A stretch of 17,403 nucleotides of DNA from Bacillota bacterium (GTDB lineage: Bacteria > Bacillota > Bacilli > Bacillales_B > DSM-18226), in NCBI GenBank assembly GCA_030705665.1, contig JAUZQA010000015.1:1-17403 (forward strand), written 5' to 3'. The notes beneath the pieces are model-generated. The model searched no databases. It was not told the DNA's origin and saw only the letters and a list, made by a program, of their open reading frames with translations. The position numbers were made by a program, and so were the translations under genes. Below are positions 7,420 to 14,890 of this stretch, in pieces; position 1 is the stretch's first letter, and each line of letters begins with the position of its first letter.

Positions 7420-8766
7420 TTAGGCACCTCCACCAGTCAAACTTGCTGAAAATGCTTTGAAGGTATCATTCAAAAGGGTGATCAATTCCTCAATTTCAGG
7501 TTTGGAAATTGTCAATGGGGGAGAAATGATAATGGAGTCACCGTTTACACCATCAATACCGGCACCGGCTGGATATAGTAAAAGTCCTTTTTCCTTCGCA
7601 ATCATTATGATTTTTTGAGTTACATTTTCTTTTCTCGAAAAAGGCTTTTTATGTGTTGGATCTTTGACAAATTCAATTCCCAATAATAAACCTTTTCCAC
7701 GAATATCCCCGATAAAGGTGAATTTGCTTTTAAGCTGCTCTAACATATTCAATAAATAAGTACTTTTGGGTTCGACATTTTTAATCGTATCGTTTTTTTC
7801 AAGATATGCAATAACTGCTAAAGACACTGCACAAGACTGAGGGTTCGCGCTTAGAGTATGTCCGCTCATTACCGATTTCGTTCCAGCGAGAATCGGTTCC
7901 ATTACTTTTTCAGATGCTACAGCAGCAGCAATTGGTGCATAACCAGCTCCCATCCCTTTGCCAAGGGCAACAATGTCTGGCACTACATTCCATTGCTCTA
8001 ATGCGAGCGTTGTGCCAGTTCTTCCAAATCCGGTCATCACTTCATCGGCAATAAACAAAATTTGATTCTTTTCACAGATTTCCTTGATGACTTGGTAATA
8101 ATTTTTTGGGGGTGTAATGGCACCACCTGCGGCACCGATGATCGGCTCGGCAATAAATGCTGCAATCTGTTCAGCCCCGATTCGATTAATGGCAGTTTGG
8201 AGTTCCTGCGCACAACTGTACTCGCAGCTTTCGGGCTCCAACCCATATGGGCAGCGGTAACAATAGGGAGGATGAATAACAGGGAAATCCTCTAGTAATG
8301 GAACGAACCTTGCCCTGCGAAGGGTATGACCAGACATCGACAATGCTCCTAATGTAATTCCATGATAGCTGACCCATCTTGAAAGGATCTTGTTTTTAGT
8401 CCTTACCCCTTTTTCCTGCCAATACTGTATAGCCATTTTCATGGCTGTTTCTGTTGCTTCTGAACCGCTATTGACAAAGAAGGACCAATTCAAATCCCCT
8501 GGTAAAATTTCCGCGATTTTTTTGGCCAAGCCCTCTGCTGCCTGGCTTGTGAATTGTGACCGATATACAAACGATATTTTTTTTGCTTGCTCACTCATTT
8601 TATCAATAATTTCGGGAACTCCATGACCTATATTGGCAGTGACTGCCCCAGAGGCAGCATCTAAATATTTTTTTCCGTTCGTATCGTATAAATAAACACC
8701 CTTCCCATAATCAATCATTGGGTATACTTCATCCAGAATTGGCTTAATTAAAAAGGATTCTTCCAT
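7420..8766 (-). CDS. yodT: Class III aminotransferase YodT, first gene of the kam operon
   Basis: PLP-dependent omega-transaminase of 448 residues. Motifs: NSGSEATETAMKMA (99-112), YHGITLGALSMSGH (134-147), FIADEVMTGFGRTG (238-251, PLP-binding D241) and the Schiff-base lysine K270 in LGKGMGAGY. A cluster of four cysteines (C169, C172, C181, C185; CX2C-X8-CX3C) lies in PYCYRCPYG and the loop after it; this may be a family feature or a metal site. The start ATG (8764-8766) is preceded by AAAGGGCG. Proposed reaction: transamination of the 3-amino group of N6-acetyl-beta-lysine to the beta-keto acid that YodS/YodR would load with CoA. This follows from the operon, not from the sequence alone. It is clearly distinct from the GabT-like paralogue downstream. 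Confidence 0.92.
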   Translation of the reverse strand: MEESFLIKPILDEVYPMIDYGKGVYLYDTNGKKYLDAASGAVTANIGHGVPEIIDKMSEQAKKISFVYRSQFTSQAAEGLAKKIAEILPGDLNWSFFVNSGSEATETAMKMAIQYWQEKGVRTKNKILSRWVSYHGITLGALSMSGHTLRRARFVPLLEDFPVIHPPYCYRCPYGLEPESCEYSCAQELQTAINRIGAEQIAAFIAEPIIGAAGGAITPPKNYYQVIKEICEKNQILFIADEVMTGFGRTGTTLALEQWNVVPDIVALGKGMGAGYAPIAAAVASEKVMEPILAGTKSVMSGHTLSANPQSCAVSLAVIAYLEKNDTIKNVEPKSTYLLNMLEQLKSKFTFIGDIRGKGLLLGIEFVKDPTHKKPFSRKENVTQKIIMIAKEKGLLLYPAGAGIDGVNGDSIIISPPLTISKPEIEELITLLNDTFKAFSASLTGGGA

Positions 8767-8811
8767 GGTCCACGCCCTTTCTTCATCAAATGAACGGGGA
8801 TACTATATTAA

Positions 8812-8841
8812 ATTGTATGAAGGGATATATATATTCTTTCG
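8812..8841 (-). promoter_or_regulatory. Candidate sigma-E promoter of the yodT operon
   Basis: The minus strand carries CATACAAT (complement of 8812-8819), an exact match to the sporulation sigma-E -10 consensus, 46 bases upstream of the yodT start. The expected -35 region 13-15 bases upstream is A-rich (around GAAAGAAT, 8833-8841) and is a poor match to the ATATT core, so support rests on the -10 and on the sigma-E control known for the B. subtilis yodT-kamA operon. No sigma-54 element and no good sigma-A pair is seen in this gap. An imperfect dyad (ATAC...GTAT, about 8799-8817) overlaps the site. Confidence 0.5.
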
Positions 8842-8861
8842 TTATAATTTATGCGCGGTAT

Positions 8862-8894
8862 AAAAAGAAAAAGCAGACATGTTTAGTGTCTGCT
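8862..8894 (-). terminator. Terminator of the S66 peptidase gene
   Basis: The minus strand reads AGCAGACA-CTAAACA-TGTCTGCT followed by a T-rich tract (TTTTCTTTTT). The 8-bp stem overlaps the last two sense codons of the upstream gene, and the loop contains its TAA stop. It isolates the peptidase gene from the yodT operon that follows. Confidence 0.88.
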
Positions 8895-9872
8895 CGGGCT
8901 TACTTGTTCAATTGTGATCTTCGTTTCTGTTCCCGAGGAAATGGATGCTTTCGCACCGAAAGGAATGGTTGCAATTGGCTGAACGTGTCCAAAATTAACA
9001 TTTGCAATCACAGGAATATTCTTTAGCTCAGGTTTACTGGATATTACTTTTCTTAAAGCCGCCTCTGTCACATTTGAGTTTTTATGAAATCTGCCTATAA
9101 GAATCCCTTTGATGCCTTTTGCTTCAGGTAAATGAAGAAGCGATTGCAATTGACGATCAAAGTCATAAATATGTGATTCCTCATCGTCTTCAATAAAAAG
9201 AATGGAATCCATGAGATTGGGCATATATTCCGTTCCCCTCAAAAGGTTCAATGAACTTAAGTTCCCTCCGATTAACGTACCAGATGAGGAACCTTCATTC
9301 AGCACCAGGTACCCATCTTGCTCAATAAATGTCCTTTCCTCTTGTTCCATATACCAAGGATCATCACTCCAGGCTGGAGATGGAATAATATCAAATGGCG
9401 CATCATTGGTTACTGCATCTAAAAAGTATTGTAGCGTGTAATCAAATCCTGACTTCAGCCCAAAACTTGAAAAAAGTGGACCTGAATAGGTGATTAATCC
9501 TGTTTTTTGAAAAATGGCAGCATTTAAAACCGTTATATCACTATAGCCGCAAAAAACCTTCGGATTATTTTTTATTAAATGATAGTCAATAAATTTTAAT
9601 AGCTGGTTAGCATTGTAACCGCCAAGAGCCGTTAAGATACCTTTTACATTAGGATCTTGGAATGCTTCATGTAAATCGTCAATTCTTTGTTCAATGGAGG
9701 AACTAAAGAATTCATCATGGGTTTCGACATTTTTTCCGAATGTAACTTGAAAGCCCAATCTAGACAACCTTTCAATTGCAAACTCTACTTGTTTTCCTTT
9801 TACCAATGCCATGCTCGTCGATGGGGCAATGACTCTAATTTCATCACCTGGAGCCAATCTGTTTGGCAGCAT
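8883..9872 (-). CDS. S66-family peptidase, MccF-like / LD-carboxypeptidase
   Basis: Serine carboxypeptidase of the LdcA/MccF family, 329 residues, no signal peptide, so cytoplasmic. The catalytic triad is readable: nucleophile S111 in CGYSDIT, E228 in LFIEDDEE and H296 in NVNFGHVQP. The insert around 165-175 (PAWSDDPWYM) carries an aromatic residue in the position of the MccF substrate-binding loop. This favours the microcin C7 self-immunity branch (cleavage of aminoacyl-adenylate-like toxins) over pure murein tetrapeptide recycling, but both activities occur in the family. ATG 9870-9872 follows GAAGGTGA. It is transcribed alone, between the terminators at 9936-9959 and 8862-8894, with a possible TAAAAT -10 in the short leader. 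Confidence 0.88.
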   Translation of the reverse strand: MLPNRLAPGDEIRVIAPSTSMALVKGKQVEFAIERLSRLGFQVTFGKNVETHDEFFSSSIEQRIDDLHEAFQDPNVKGILTALGGYNANQLLKFIDYHLIKNNPKVFCGYSDITVLNAAIFQKTGLITYSGPLFSSFGLKSGFDYTLQYFLDAVTNDAPFDIIPSPAWSDDPWYMEQEERTFIEQDGYLVLNEGSSSGTLIGGNLSSLNLLRGTEYMPNLMDSILFIEDDEESHIYDFDRQLQSLLHLPEAKGIKGILIGRFHKNSNVTEAALRKVISSKPELKNIPVIANVNFGHVQPIATIPFGAKASISSGTETKITIEQVSPSRH

Positions 9873-9935
9873 GATTTCACCTTCTTTTTCTCAATAAATC
9901 TATTTTACCAAAAAAGTGAACAGTGGATAAACATG

Positions 9936-9959
9936 AAAAACCCGCTATAAAAGCGGGTT
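9936..9959 (-). terminator. Terminator of the FAD-dehydrogenase gene
   Basis: The minus strand reads AACCCGCT-TTTAT-AGCGGGTT followed by T residues. The 8-bp G+C-rich stem starts within the stop codon (9958-9960) of the upstream gene. Confidence 0.88.
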
Positions 9960-11424
9960 AGGCATTCACTGTTTCTCTTTGTGCAGCAGTTTTTGTTTTT
10001 TCAATGATGTCTCTGGCGATCCAAACACCGCATGCACTGGCCTGAGCCAAGCCGCGTGTAATCCCTGCTCCATCGCCGCCAACATAAAGACCGCTAATTT
10101 CCGTCTCAAAGCGATTATTTAATCTTGGGCGGGCTGAATAGAACTTGGCCTCGACACCATAGAATAACGTGTGCTCAGATGCGATCCCTGGTGTAACATG
10201 GTTTAGTGCTTCAGTCATTTCAATCAGACTTTTTAAGGTATTGTACGGTAATACAAGACCTAAGTCTCCCGGTACTGCTTCTTTTAATGTTGGTTCAACA
10301 AATCCTTCTTTGATTCGTTTTTCAGTGGATCTTCTGCCTTTTAAAAGATCTCCGTATTTTTGAACAATCAATCCGCCATTTGATAGTGCGTTAGCCAATT
10401 TTGAAATCGCATGGGCAAATTCATTTGGTTTATCAAACGGTTCAGAAAACGTATGGGAAACAAGCAAAGCAAAGTTTGTATTCGGACTGCCTAACTTAGG
10501 ATCGCGATAAGCGTGCCCGTTTGCAAGCATCGTTCCTGAATGATTTTCAACTACAACATGACCTGAAGGGTTACTGCAGAAAGTTCTTACCCTCGTTCCA
10601 ACAGATGTATTAAAAACAAATTTCCCCTCATAGAGATGATCGTTAATTTCCTGCATGACAATATTGGTAGTTTCAACACGTACACCAATGTCCACCTGGT
10701 TATTGATCATTGTTAGTTTTCTAGATTTTAAGAGCTTTGCAAGCCAAGTAGAGCCATCCCGTCCAGGAGTTATGACAACTTTGTCCGCAAATATCTTTTG
10801 ATCTTCTTTTAGCTGAACACCCAAAACCTTTAAGCCATCGGAGGTTTTCTCCGTTATTAAATCTTCAACCTCAGTTTTATAGGCCATTTCAATTTTATCT
10901 TGTAAGTATTCGTATATACTTTTCATGATTTCAAGATTTTGTTCTGTTCCAAGATGGCGGACCTGGGCACGAAGCAGTTTTAAGCCGGCAGCATAACCCC
11001 TGCGCTCAATTTCTCTCACTTTATCTGTCAAGGGATCGGTGATACTCTCCGTTGCTCCATGCCTTAGGTTTATTTCATCAACATAGCGAATCAGCTCAAT
11101 TACTTGGGAATCTGGTAAATAATCTGTCATCCAGCCGCCAAATTCGCTTGTGATATTGAATTTTCCATCTGAGTAGGCCCCTGCCCCGCCGAAACCATTT
11201 GTAATCGAACAAGCTGGCAGGCAACCTGCATAATCTTTCTTTCCAGCAGGTGCTGGGCATTTCTCGATTTTCTTTTGCAGGATTGGACAATTTCTCCGAT
11301 AAATATCGTGCCCTTTATCAATTAAAAGTACCTTTGCATTAGGCCTTTTTAGTGTTAGCTCATAGCAAGTAAAAATTCCCGCCGGGCCTGCCCCAACCAC
11401 GATCACATCATAATTCGTTTCCAT
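9958..11424 (-). CDS. FAD-dependent dehydrogenase (COG2509-like)
   Basis: Flavoprotein of 488 residues. The N-terminal Rossmann dinucleotide motif is VIVVGAGPAG (8-16) with the acidic end of the second strand at LLID (33-36). The C-terminal FAD contact is GLYVGGDGAGITRGLAQAS (445-463). A family-specific cysteine-bearing stretch (C46, C56, C68, C72) precedes NGFGGAGAYSDGKFN (76-90). The overall pattern fits the uncharacterised 'FAD-dependent dehydrogenase' family COG2509; its substrate is unknown, and the enzyme should not be called a reductase of any particular compound. The start ATG 11422-11424 has GGAGGAAC upstream. It is monocistronic, with a strong sigma-A promoter about 100 bases upstream and its own terminator. 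Confidence 0.85.
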   Translation of the reverse strand: METNYDVIVVGAGPAGIFTCYELTLKRPNAKVLLIDKGHDIYRRNCPILQKKIEKCPAPAGKKDYAGCLPACSITNGFGGAGAYSDGKFNITSEFGGWMTDYLPDSQVIELIRYVDEINLRHGATESITDPLTDKVREIERRGYAAGLKLLRAQVRHLGTEQNLEIMKSIYEYLQDKIEMAYKTEVEDLITEKTSDGLKVLGVQLKEDQKIFADKVVITPGRDGSTWLAKLLKSRKLTMINNQVDIGVRVETTNIVMQEINDHLYEGKFVFNTSVGTRVRTFCSNPSGHVVVENHSGTMLANGHAYRDPKLGSPNTNFALLVSHTFSEPFDKPNEFAHAISKLANALSNGGLIVQKYGDLLKGRRSTEKRIKEGFVEPTLKEAVPGDLGLVLPYNTLKSLIEMTEALNHVTPGIASEHTLFYGVEAKFYSARPRLNNRFETEISGLYVGGDGAGITRGLAQASACGVWIARDIIEKTKTAAQRETVNA

Positions 11425-11485
11425 TGTCCAGTTCCTCCAAAAAGTTAATTCATCATTTTCATATCATTTATAAGTACGTTTTTGT

Positions 11486-11527
11486 TTGCTAAATTTATGG
11501 CTTTTCCAATCACCATTGCTAAATATA
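11486..11527. repeat. Two TTGCTAAATNTA direct repeats at the FAD-dehydrogenase promoter, possible operator
   Basis: TTGCTAAATTTA (11486-11497) and TTGCTAAATATA (11516-11527) agree at 11 of 12 positions and start 30 bases apart, near three helical turns. The second copy covers the -10 element and, with the next bases, forms a dyad TGCTA-AATA-TAGCA (11517-11530). The position over the promoter and leader suggests a repressor site; the regulator is unknown. Confidence 0.4.
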
Positions 11528-11550
11528 GCATTTACATTTATAAAAGTCAA
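11522..11550 (-). promoter_or_regulatory. Sigma-A promoter of the FAD-dehydrogenase gene
   Basis: The minus strand has TTGACT (complement of 11545-11550), a 17-base spacer and TATATT (complement of 11522-11527): five of six matches in each hexamer with ideal spacing. Transcription should start near 11514, giving a leader of about 90 bases in which no recognised riboswitch is seen. Confidence 0.82.
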
Positions 11551-11607
11551 AACAAATTACGAACTATATACATTGTTTTGTATTTATTGTTCGTGTATTT
11601 AACTCGC

Positions 11608-11635
11608 AAAAAAACGCTCTTTTGTGAGCGTTTTT
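11608..11635. terminator. Terminator after msrB, bidirectional in form
   Basis: AAAAACGCTC (11610-11619) and GAGCGTTTTT (11626-11635) form a symmetric hairpin with a 6-base loop and A/T tracts on both sides. Both neighbouring genes are on the minus strand, so it serves msrAB and also shields the FAD-gene promoter region. Confidence 0.88.
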
Positions 11636-11654
11636 GAATGGTTTAATCATGATA

Positions 11655-12089
11655 TTAATTAAAGAGCTTCCTAAACTCCCCATAGCCCGCTTCCTCTAAT
11701 TGCTCCAGCGGTATAAATTTTAATGAGGCTGAATTAATGCAGTAGCGGAGGTGTGTTGGTCCCGGGCCATCATTAAAAACATGTCCCAAATGGGAATCAG
11801 CTGTTTTACTTCTTACTTCTGTTCTAACCATCAAATGACTTAAATCCGTTTTTTCAATAATTTCGGCTTCTTCGATTGGATTCGTAAAACTGGGCCAGCC
11901 GCAGCCGGCATCGAATTTATCTAAGGATGTAAACAATGGTTTTCCTGAAACAACATCTACATAGATACCTGGGCGTGTTTCATTCCAGTACTCATTACGA
12001 AACGGAGGTTCTGTGGCACTATTTTGTGTTACTTCAAACTGAATCGGTGTTAATTCTTTTTTTAATTTTGATAGATCTTTATTTGCCAT
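11655..12089 (-). CDS. msrB: Peptide methionine-R-sulfoxide reductase MsrB
   Basis: Reduces methionine-R-sulfoxide in proteins. The 144-residue length is standard. The catalytic cysteine is C117 in [11 protein letters not shown]; the likely resolving cysteine is C63 in CGWPSF. The two CxxC zinc-binding pairs found in zinc-type MsrB proteins are absent (VSGKPLF occupies the first), as in the B. subtilis enzyme. Histidines in [15 protein letters not shown] (99-112) are the conserved active-site set. The ATG lies inside the end of msrA: the genes overlap by 11 bases (ATGGCAAATAA), indicating translational coupling. Confidence 0.96.
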   Translation of the reverse strand: MANKDLSKLKKELTPIQFEVTQNSATEPPFRNEYWNETRPGIYVDVVSGKPLFTSLDKFDAGCGWPSFTNPIEEAEIIEKTDLSHLMVRTEVRSKTADSHLGHVFNDGPGPTHLRYCINSASLKFIPLEQLEEAGYGEFRKLFN

Positions 12090-12621
12090 GCAAATCCCCC
12101 CAGTGTTCTTTAATAAATCCAGCTCGTCCCGAACCTATATGATAGGATTCATAATGCCTCGGATCTTTTTTATAAAAACCCTGATGATATTCTTCTGCAG
12201 GATAAAATTTCATCGCCGGCAAAATCGGAGTCACAATCGGTTTTGAGAACCTGCCGCTTTCCGCCAAACGTTGTTTTGCTTCTTCTGCAAGTGTTTTTTG
12301 CTCCTCATTTTGGTAGAATATCGCTGTTTGATAGGATTTTCCACGATCATAAAATTGGCCGCCAGGATCTGTAGGATCTATTTGCTGCCAAAATAATGAC
12401 AACAGTTTTTCGTATGGAAAAATGGAAGGATCATAGGTAATCTCGACTGCTTCATAATGACCTGTTGTTCCTGAACATACTTGTTGATATGTTGGATTCT
12501 CAACAGTTCCTCCCGTGTATCCGGAAATAACGTTAATGATACCTGGCTGAGTATCGAATGGTTTTACCATGCACCAAAAGCAGCCGCCAGCAAAAATGGC
12601 TTTTTCAACTCTTTTTTCCAT
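12079..12621 (-). CDS. msrA: Peptide methionine-S-sulfoxide reductase MsrA
   Basis: Reduces methionine-S-sulfoxide in proteins. The protein has 180 residues with the signature GGCFWC at 12-17; C14 is the nucleophile. [12 protein letters not shown] and the later [16 protein letters not shown] are also typical of MsrA. The start is the ATG at 12619-12621 with AGAGGTG 5 bases upstream. A longer frame begins 16 codons earlier but has no ribosome binding site of its own. It is the first gene of a two-gene msrA-msrB operon. A possible promoter with TATACT near 12653 lacks a convincing -35. Confidence 0.95.
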   Translation of the reverse strand: MEKRVEKAIFAGGCFWCMVKPFDTQPGIINVISGYTGGTVENPTYQQVCSGTTGHYEAVEITYDPSIFPYEKLLSLFWQQIDPTDPGGQFYDRGKSYQTAIFYQNEEQKTLAEEAKQRLAESGRFSKPIVTPILPAMKFYPAEEYHQGFYKKDPRHYESYHIGSGRAGFIKEHWGDLHGK

Positions 12622-12784
12622 ATTTTCACCTCTTATATAGGAATAAATATAAGTATACAGAATTATCAACAGTTTTTAAATTTGTTAGTTCTACTACACG
12701 CTTAATTTAATTTATAAAAATTAGGCACATGTATGTAGGCTGTCGAATACTATTATGATAGACAATGTAATTAGGGTGAGGTCA

Positions 12785-13375
12785 ATGGCTGAGAAAAATT
12801 TGCATAATAAGGCAAACATCCGCTTTCTTCAGGCGGTTAACGATACCCACTATCTCGATGTGTTTGTAAATAACGAGTTGGTTATAAATTGCTTGCCTTT
12901 TCACAGGGTAAGTAACTATATCTCGCTTTCTCCAGGAAAACACACGATTGAGATTCTTTCCAGTAAAGATCCTGACAAGAAGCTTTTATGCACCAACATT
13001 ATCATCCAAAGCGGTCAAATCTATACACTTGCGGCTGTCAGAAAGGGGGAAGAAACAGAGCTCTACCTTGTTCTGAACCTTCCAGATGTTCCTTTTGGGG
13101 AAGCAAAAATGCGTTTTCTTCATTTAGCTTCTGAATTGCCCGCAGTTGATTTTGCCGTAAAAGACCGTGATGTTGTTTTTCCTAATATATCTTTTCAAAA
13201 GATAACAGACTATTTGGGGCTAACACCCATGACTGTTGATTTAGAATTACGAATAGCAGGCAGCAAAGAAGTGATTCTTCCCATGCCAAAGTTGAAATTC
13301 GGGGCAAATGAAGCCTGCACGATTGTATTAATCGGTTCAAAAAAGGAATTTTCCATTACAAGGATCATTGATTGA
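12785..13375 (+). CDS. Tandem DUF4397-domain protein, function unknown
   Basis: Protein of 196 residues made of two similar halves. IRFLQAVNDTHYLDVFVNNELV (about 12-33) aligns with MRFLHLASELPAVDFAVKDRDV (about 108-129), and each is followed by a segment of the 'ISLSPGKHTIEI' / 'LGLTPMTVDLEL' kind and a closing strand ending in YTLAAV or CTIVLI. This is the beta-rich pattern of DUF4397. No signal peptide, membrane segment or anchor is visible, so a cytoplasmic location is suggested, although many family members are exported. The start is ATG 12785-12787 after GGTGAGG; an upstream in-frame ATG at 12755 lacks a ribosome binding site. It diverges from msrA across 163 bases and ends at its own terminator. 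No confident promoter was found. Function not recognised. Confidence 0.8.
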   Translation: MAEKNLHNKANIRFLQAVNDTHYLDVFVNNELVINCLPFHRVSNYISLSPGKHTIEILSSKDPDKKLLCTNIIIQSGQIYTLAAVRKGEETELYLVLNLPDVPFGEAKMRFLHLASELPAVDFAVKDRDVVFPNISFQKITDYLGLTPMTVDLELRIAGSKEVILPMPKLKFGANEACTIVLIGSKKEFSITRIID

Positions 13376-13386
13376 CCGAGAAAATT

Positions 13387-13410
13387 AACTCCAGTGCATG
13401 GAGTTTTTTT
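13387..13410 (+). terminator. Terminator of the DUF4397 gene
   Basis: AACTCCA-GTGCA-TGGAGTT followed by a T run; a 7-bp stem beginning 11 bases after the stop codon. Confidence 0.85.
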
Positions 13411-13420
13411 CATGTATTCC

Positions 13421-13449
13421 TTGACAACAATTTAATGGTAAAGAATAAT
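13421..13449 (+). promoter_or_regulatory. Sigma-A promoter of the RsmF-type gene
   Basis: TTGACA (13421-13426, perfect), a 17-base spacer and AATAAT (13444-13449, five of six). Transcription should start near 13456, leaving a leader of about 28 bases with the ribosome binding site AGAGGAG. Confidence 0.85.
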
Positions 13450-13483
13450 CATGTTTGTATGAAGTATGAGAGGAGCAGTCAAA

Positions 13484-14857
13484 ATGGAGCTGCCATCAGA
13501 GTTTATAACTAAATTTAAACGATTACTAACCGATGAAGCAGAAAGTTTCTTCGATACATATAATCAAAATAAATTGAGCGGGTTACGGATTAATCCTTTA
13601 AAAATTTCAAAAACCGATTTTGAGAACCTATCACCATTTAAACTGGAACCAGTACCATTTGTACAAACTGGGTACTATTATCAGCCAGAAATTGATCAGC
13701 CTGGAAAACATCCTTATCATGCGGCAGGATTGTACTATATTCAAGAACCAAGCGCGATGTTTATTGCTGAACAGCTAGCACCACTTAAAGGTGACCGTGT
13801 ATTGGATTTATGTGCCGCACCAGGGGGAAAAACCACGCAACTTGCGGGCATGATGGATCAAGAAGGTCTGTTAGTCGCTAATGAAATTAACGCAAAAAGA
13901 GCAAAGGCCCTATCGGAAAACATTGAACGTCTTGGAATAACAAATGCATTAGTTACGAATGAAACTCCGGAACATCTTGCAGAAAGATTTCAAAGCTTCT
14001 TTGACAAAATACTCGTTGATGCCCCATGCTCTGGTGAAGGAATGTTTCGAAAGGATGAGGTCGCGATTCAGTATTGGAGTCAGGATCATGTAGCTTCCTG
14101 CTCAAGACAGCAACAAAATATTTTGGACTCGGCCTACAAAATGTTAAAAAAAGACGGGATCCTCGTTTATTCAACTTGTACCTTTTCACCGGAAGAAAAT
14201 GAACAATCGATTGAAGCTTTTTTAAACAAATATGCAGATATGGAATTACAAACAATCTCAAAGCCTGATGGAATCCAAGATGGGAGATCCGATTGGTCAA
14301 AAACAAATAGAGAAGACTTGGTTAAGGCAGCCAGGTTATGGCCGCATAAACTTCAAGGAGAAGGACATTTTGTCGCGAAAATGAAAAAGACAAGCTCAAC
14401 TGAAGTTTCCGCGATTATTCCTGCAGGTTCCAACCTTGGAAAAGGGCAACTAAAGGATTTCCAACAATTTAGCAATGAAACGCTTGTAAATCAGTTATAT
14501 GAAAACTATTATCTATTCAACCAACAATTGTACGCACTGCCAAATCTATGTCCTAGTTTTCAAGGTTTGCGAGTTATTCGTGCGGGACTCCATCTGGGTG
14601 AATTGAAAAAAAACAGATTTGAACCAAATCATTCCCTTGCCCTCTCCTTAAAAAAAGAACATGTTAACCAAAGTTTTAATTTGTCTTCCAAAGGGGATCA
14701 ATGGATTCATTACTTAAAAGGGGAAACCATTACGACAGGGACTGACCATGGCTGGACGCTCGTTACGATTGATGGCTATCCGCTTGGCTGGGGAAAAGAG
14801 GCAAAAGGAATACTAAAAAACTTCTACCCGAAGGGATTACGAATTAAAAGTATATAA
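13484..14857 (+). CDS. RsmF-type 16S rRNA (cytosine-C5) methyltransferase
   Basis: SAM-dependent m5C methyltransferase of the NOL1/NOP2/Sun (RsmB/RsmF) family, 457 residues. The N-terminal RNA-binding part contains SGLRINPLK (32-40) and YIQEPSAM (85-92). The SAM site is VLDLCAAPGGKTTQLAG (106-122). The two catalytic cysteines are in DAPCSGEGMFRKD (C182) and STCTFSPEENE (C232, the nucleophile). The C-terminal extension (about 310-457) corresponds to the RsmF-specific region with a PUA-like end (GYPLGWGKEAKGILKNFYPKGLR). RsmF of E. coli modifies C1407 of 16S rRNA; the exact target in this host is inferred. The start is ATG 13484-13486, 8 bases after AGAGGAG; an earlier in-frame ATG at 13466 overlaps that site. 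Confidence 0.92.
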   Translation: MELPSEFITKFKRLLTDEAESFFDTYNQNKLSGLRINPLKISKTDFENLSPFKLEPVPFVQTGYYYQPEIDQPGKHPYHAAGLYYIQEPSAMFIAEQLAPLKGDRVLDLCAAPGGKTTQLAGMMDQEGLLVANEINAKRAKALSENIERLGITNALVTNETPEHLAERFQSFFDKILVDAPCSGEGMFRKDEVAIQYWSQDHVASCSRQQQNILDSAYKMLKKDGILVYSTCTFSPEENEQSIEAFLNKYADMELQTISKPDGIQDGRSDWSKTNREDLVKAARLWPHKLQGEGHFVAKMKKTSSTEVSAIIPAGSNLGKGQLKDFQQFSNETLVNQLYENYYLFNQQLYALPNLCPSFQGLRVIRAGLHLGELKKNRFEPNHSLALSLKKEHVNQSFNLSSKGDQWIHYLKGETITTGTDHGWTLVTIDGYPLGWGKEAKGILKNFYPKGLRIKSI

Positions 14858-14890
14858 AAAATAAGGTGCCCGATTTGGGGACCTTATTTT
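14858..14890. terminator. Bidirectional terminator shared by the convergent RsmF-type gene and ypmS
   Basis: AAAATAAGGT (14858-14867) pairs with ACCTTATTTT (14881-14890), with an inner CCC/GGG stem and a 5-base loop. The A/T ends provide a U-tract on either strand. The ypmS stop codon (14884-14886) lies inside one arm. Confidence 0.88.

Noticed and set aside
8827..8834. Alternating AT run upstream of yodT as a microsatellite repeat
   Set aside because: It is short and ordinary for an AT-rich Bacillus promoter region.
11425..11514. Riboswitch in the 90-base leader of the FAD-dehydrogenase gene
   Set aside because: No conserved aptamer features or terminator/antiterminator pair could be seen.
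12622..12669. Longer msrA with 16 additional N-terminal residues
   Set aside because: The added residues do not resemble MsrA, and the ribosome binding site for the ATG at 12619-12621 lies inside this stretch.
12622..12784. Promoters in the divergent msrA / DUF4397 gap
   Set aside because: TATACT and TATGAT elements exist but neither has a recognisable -35 at proper spacing, so no promoter is called.
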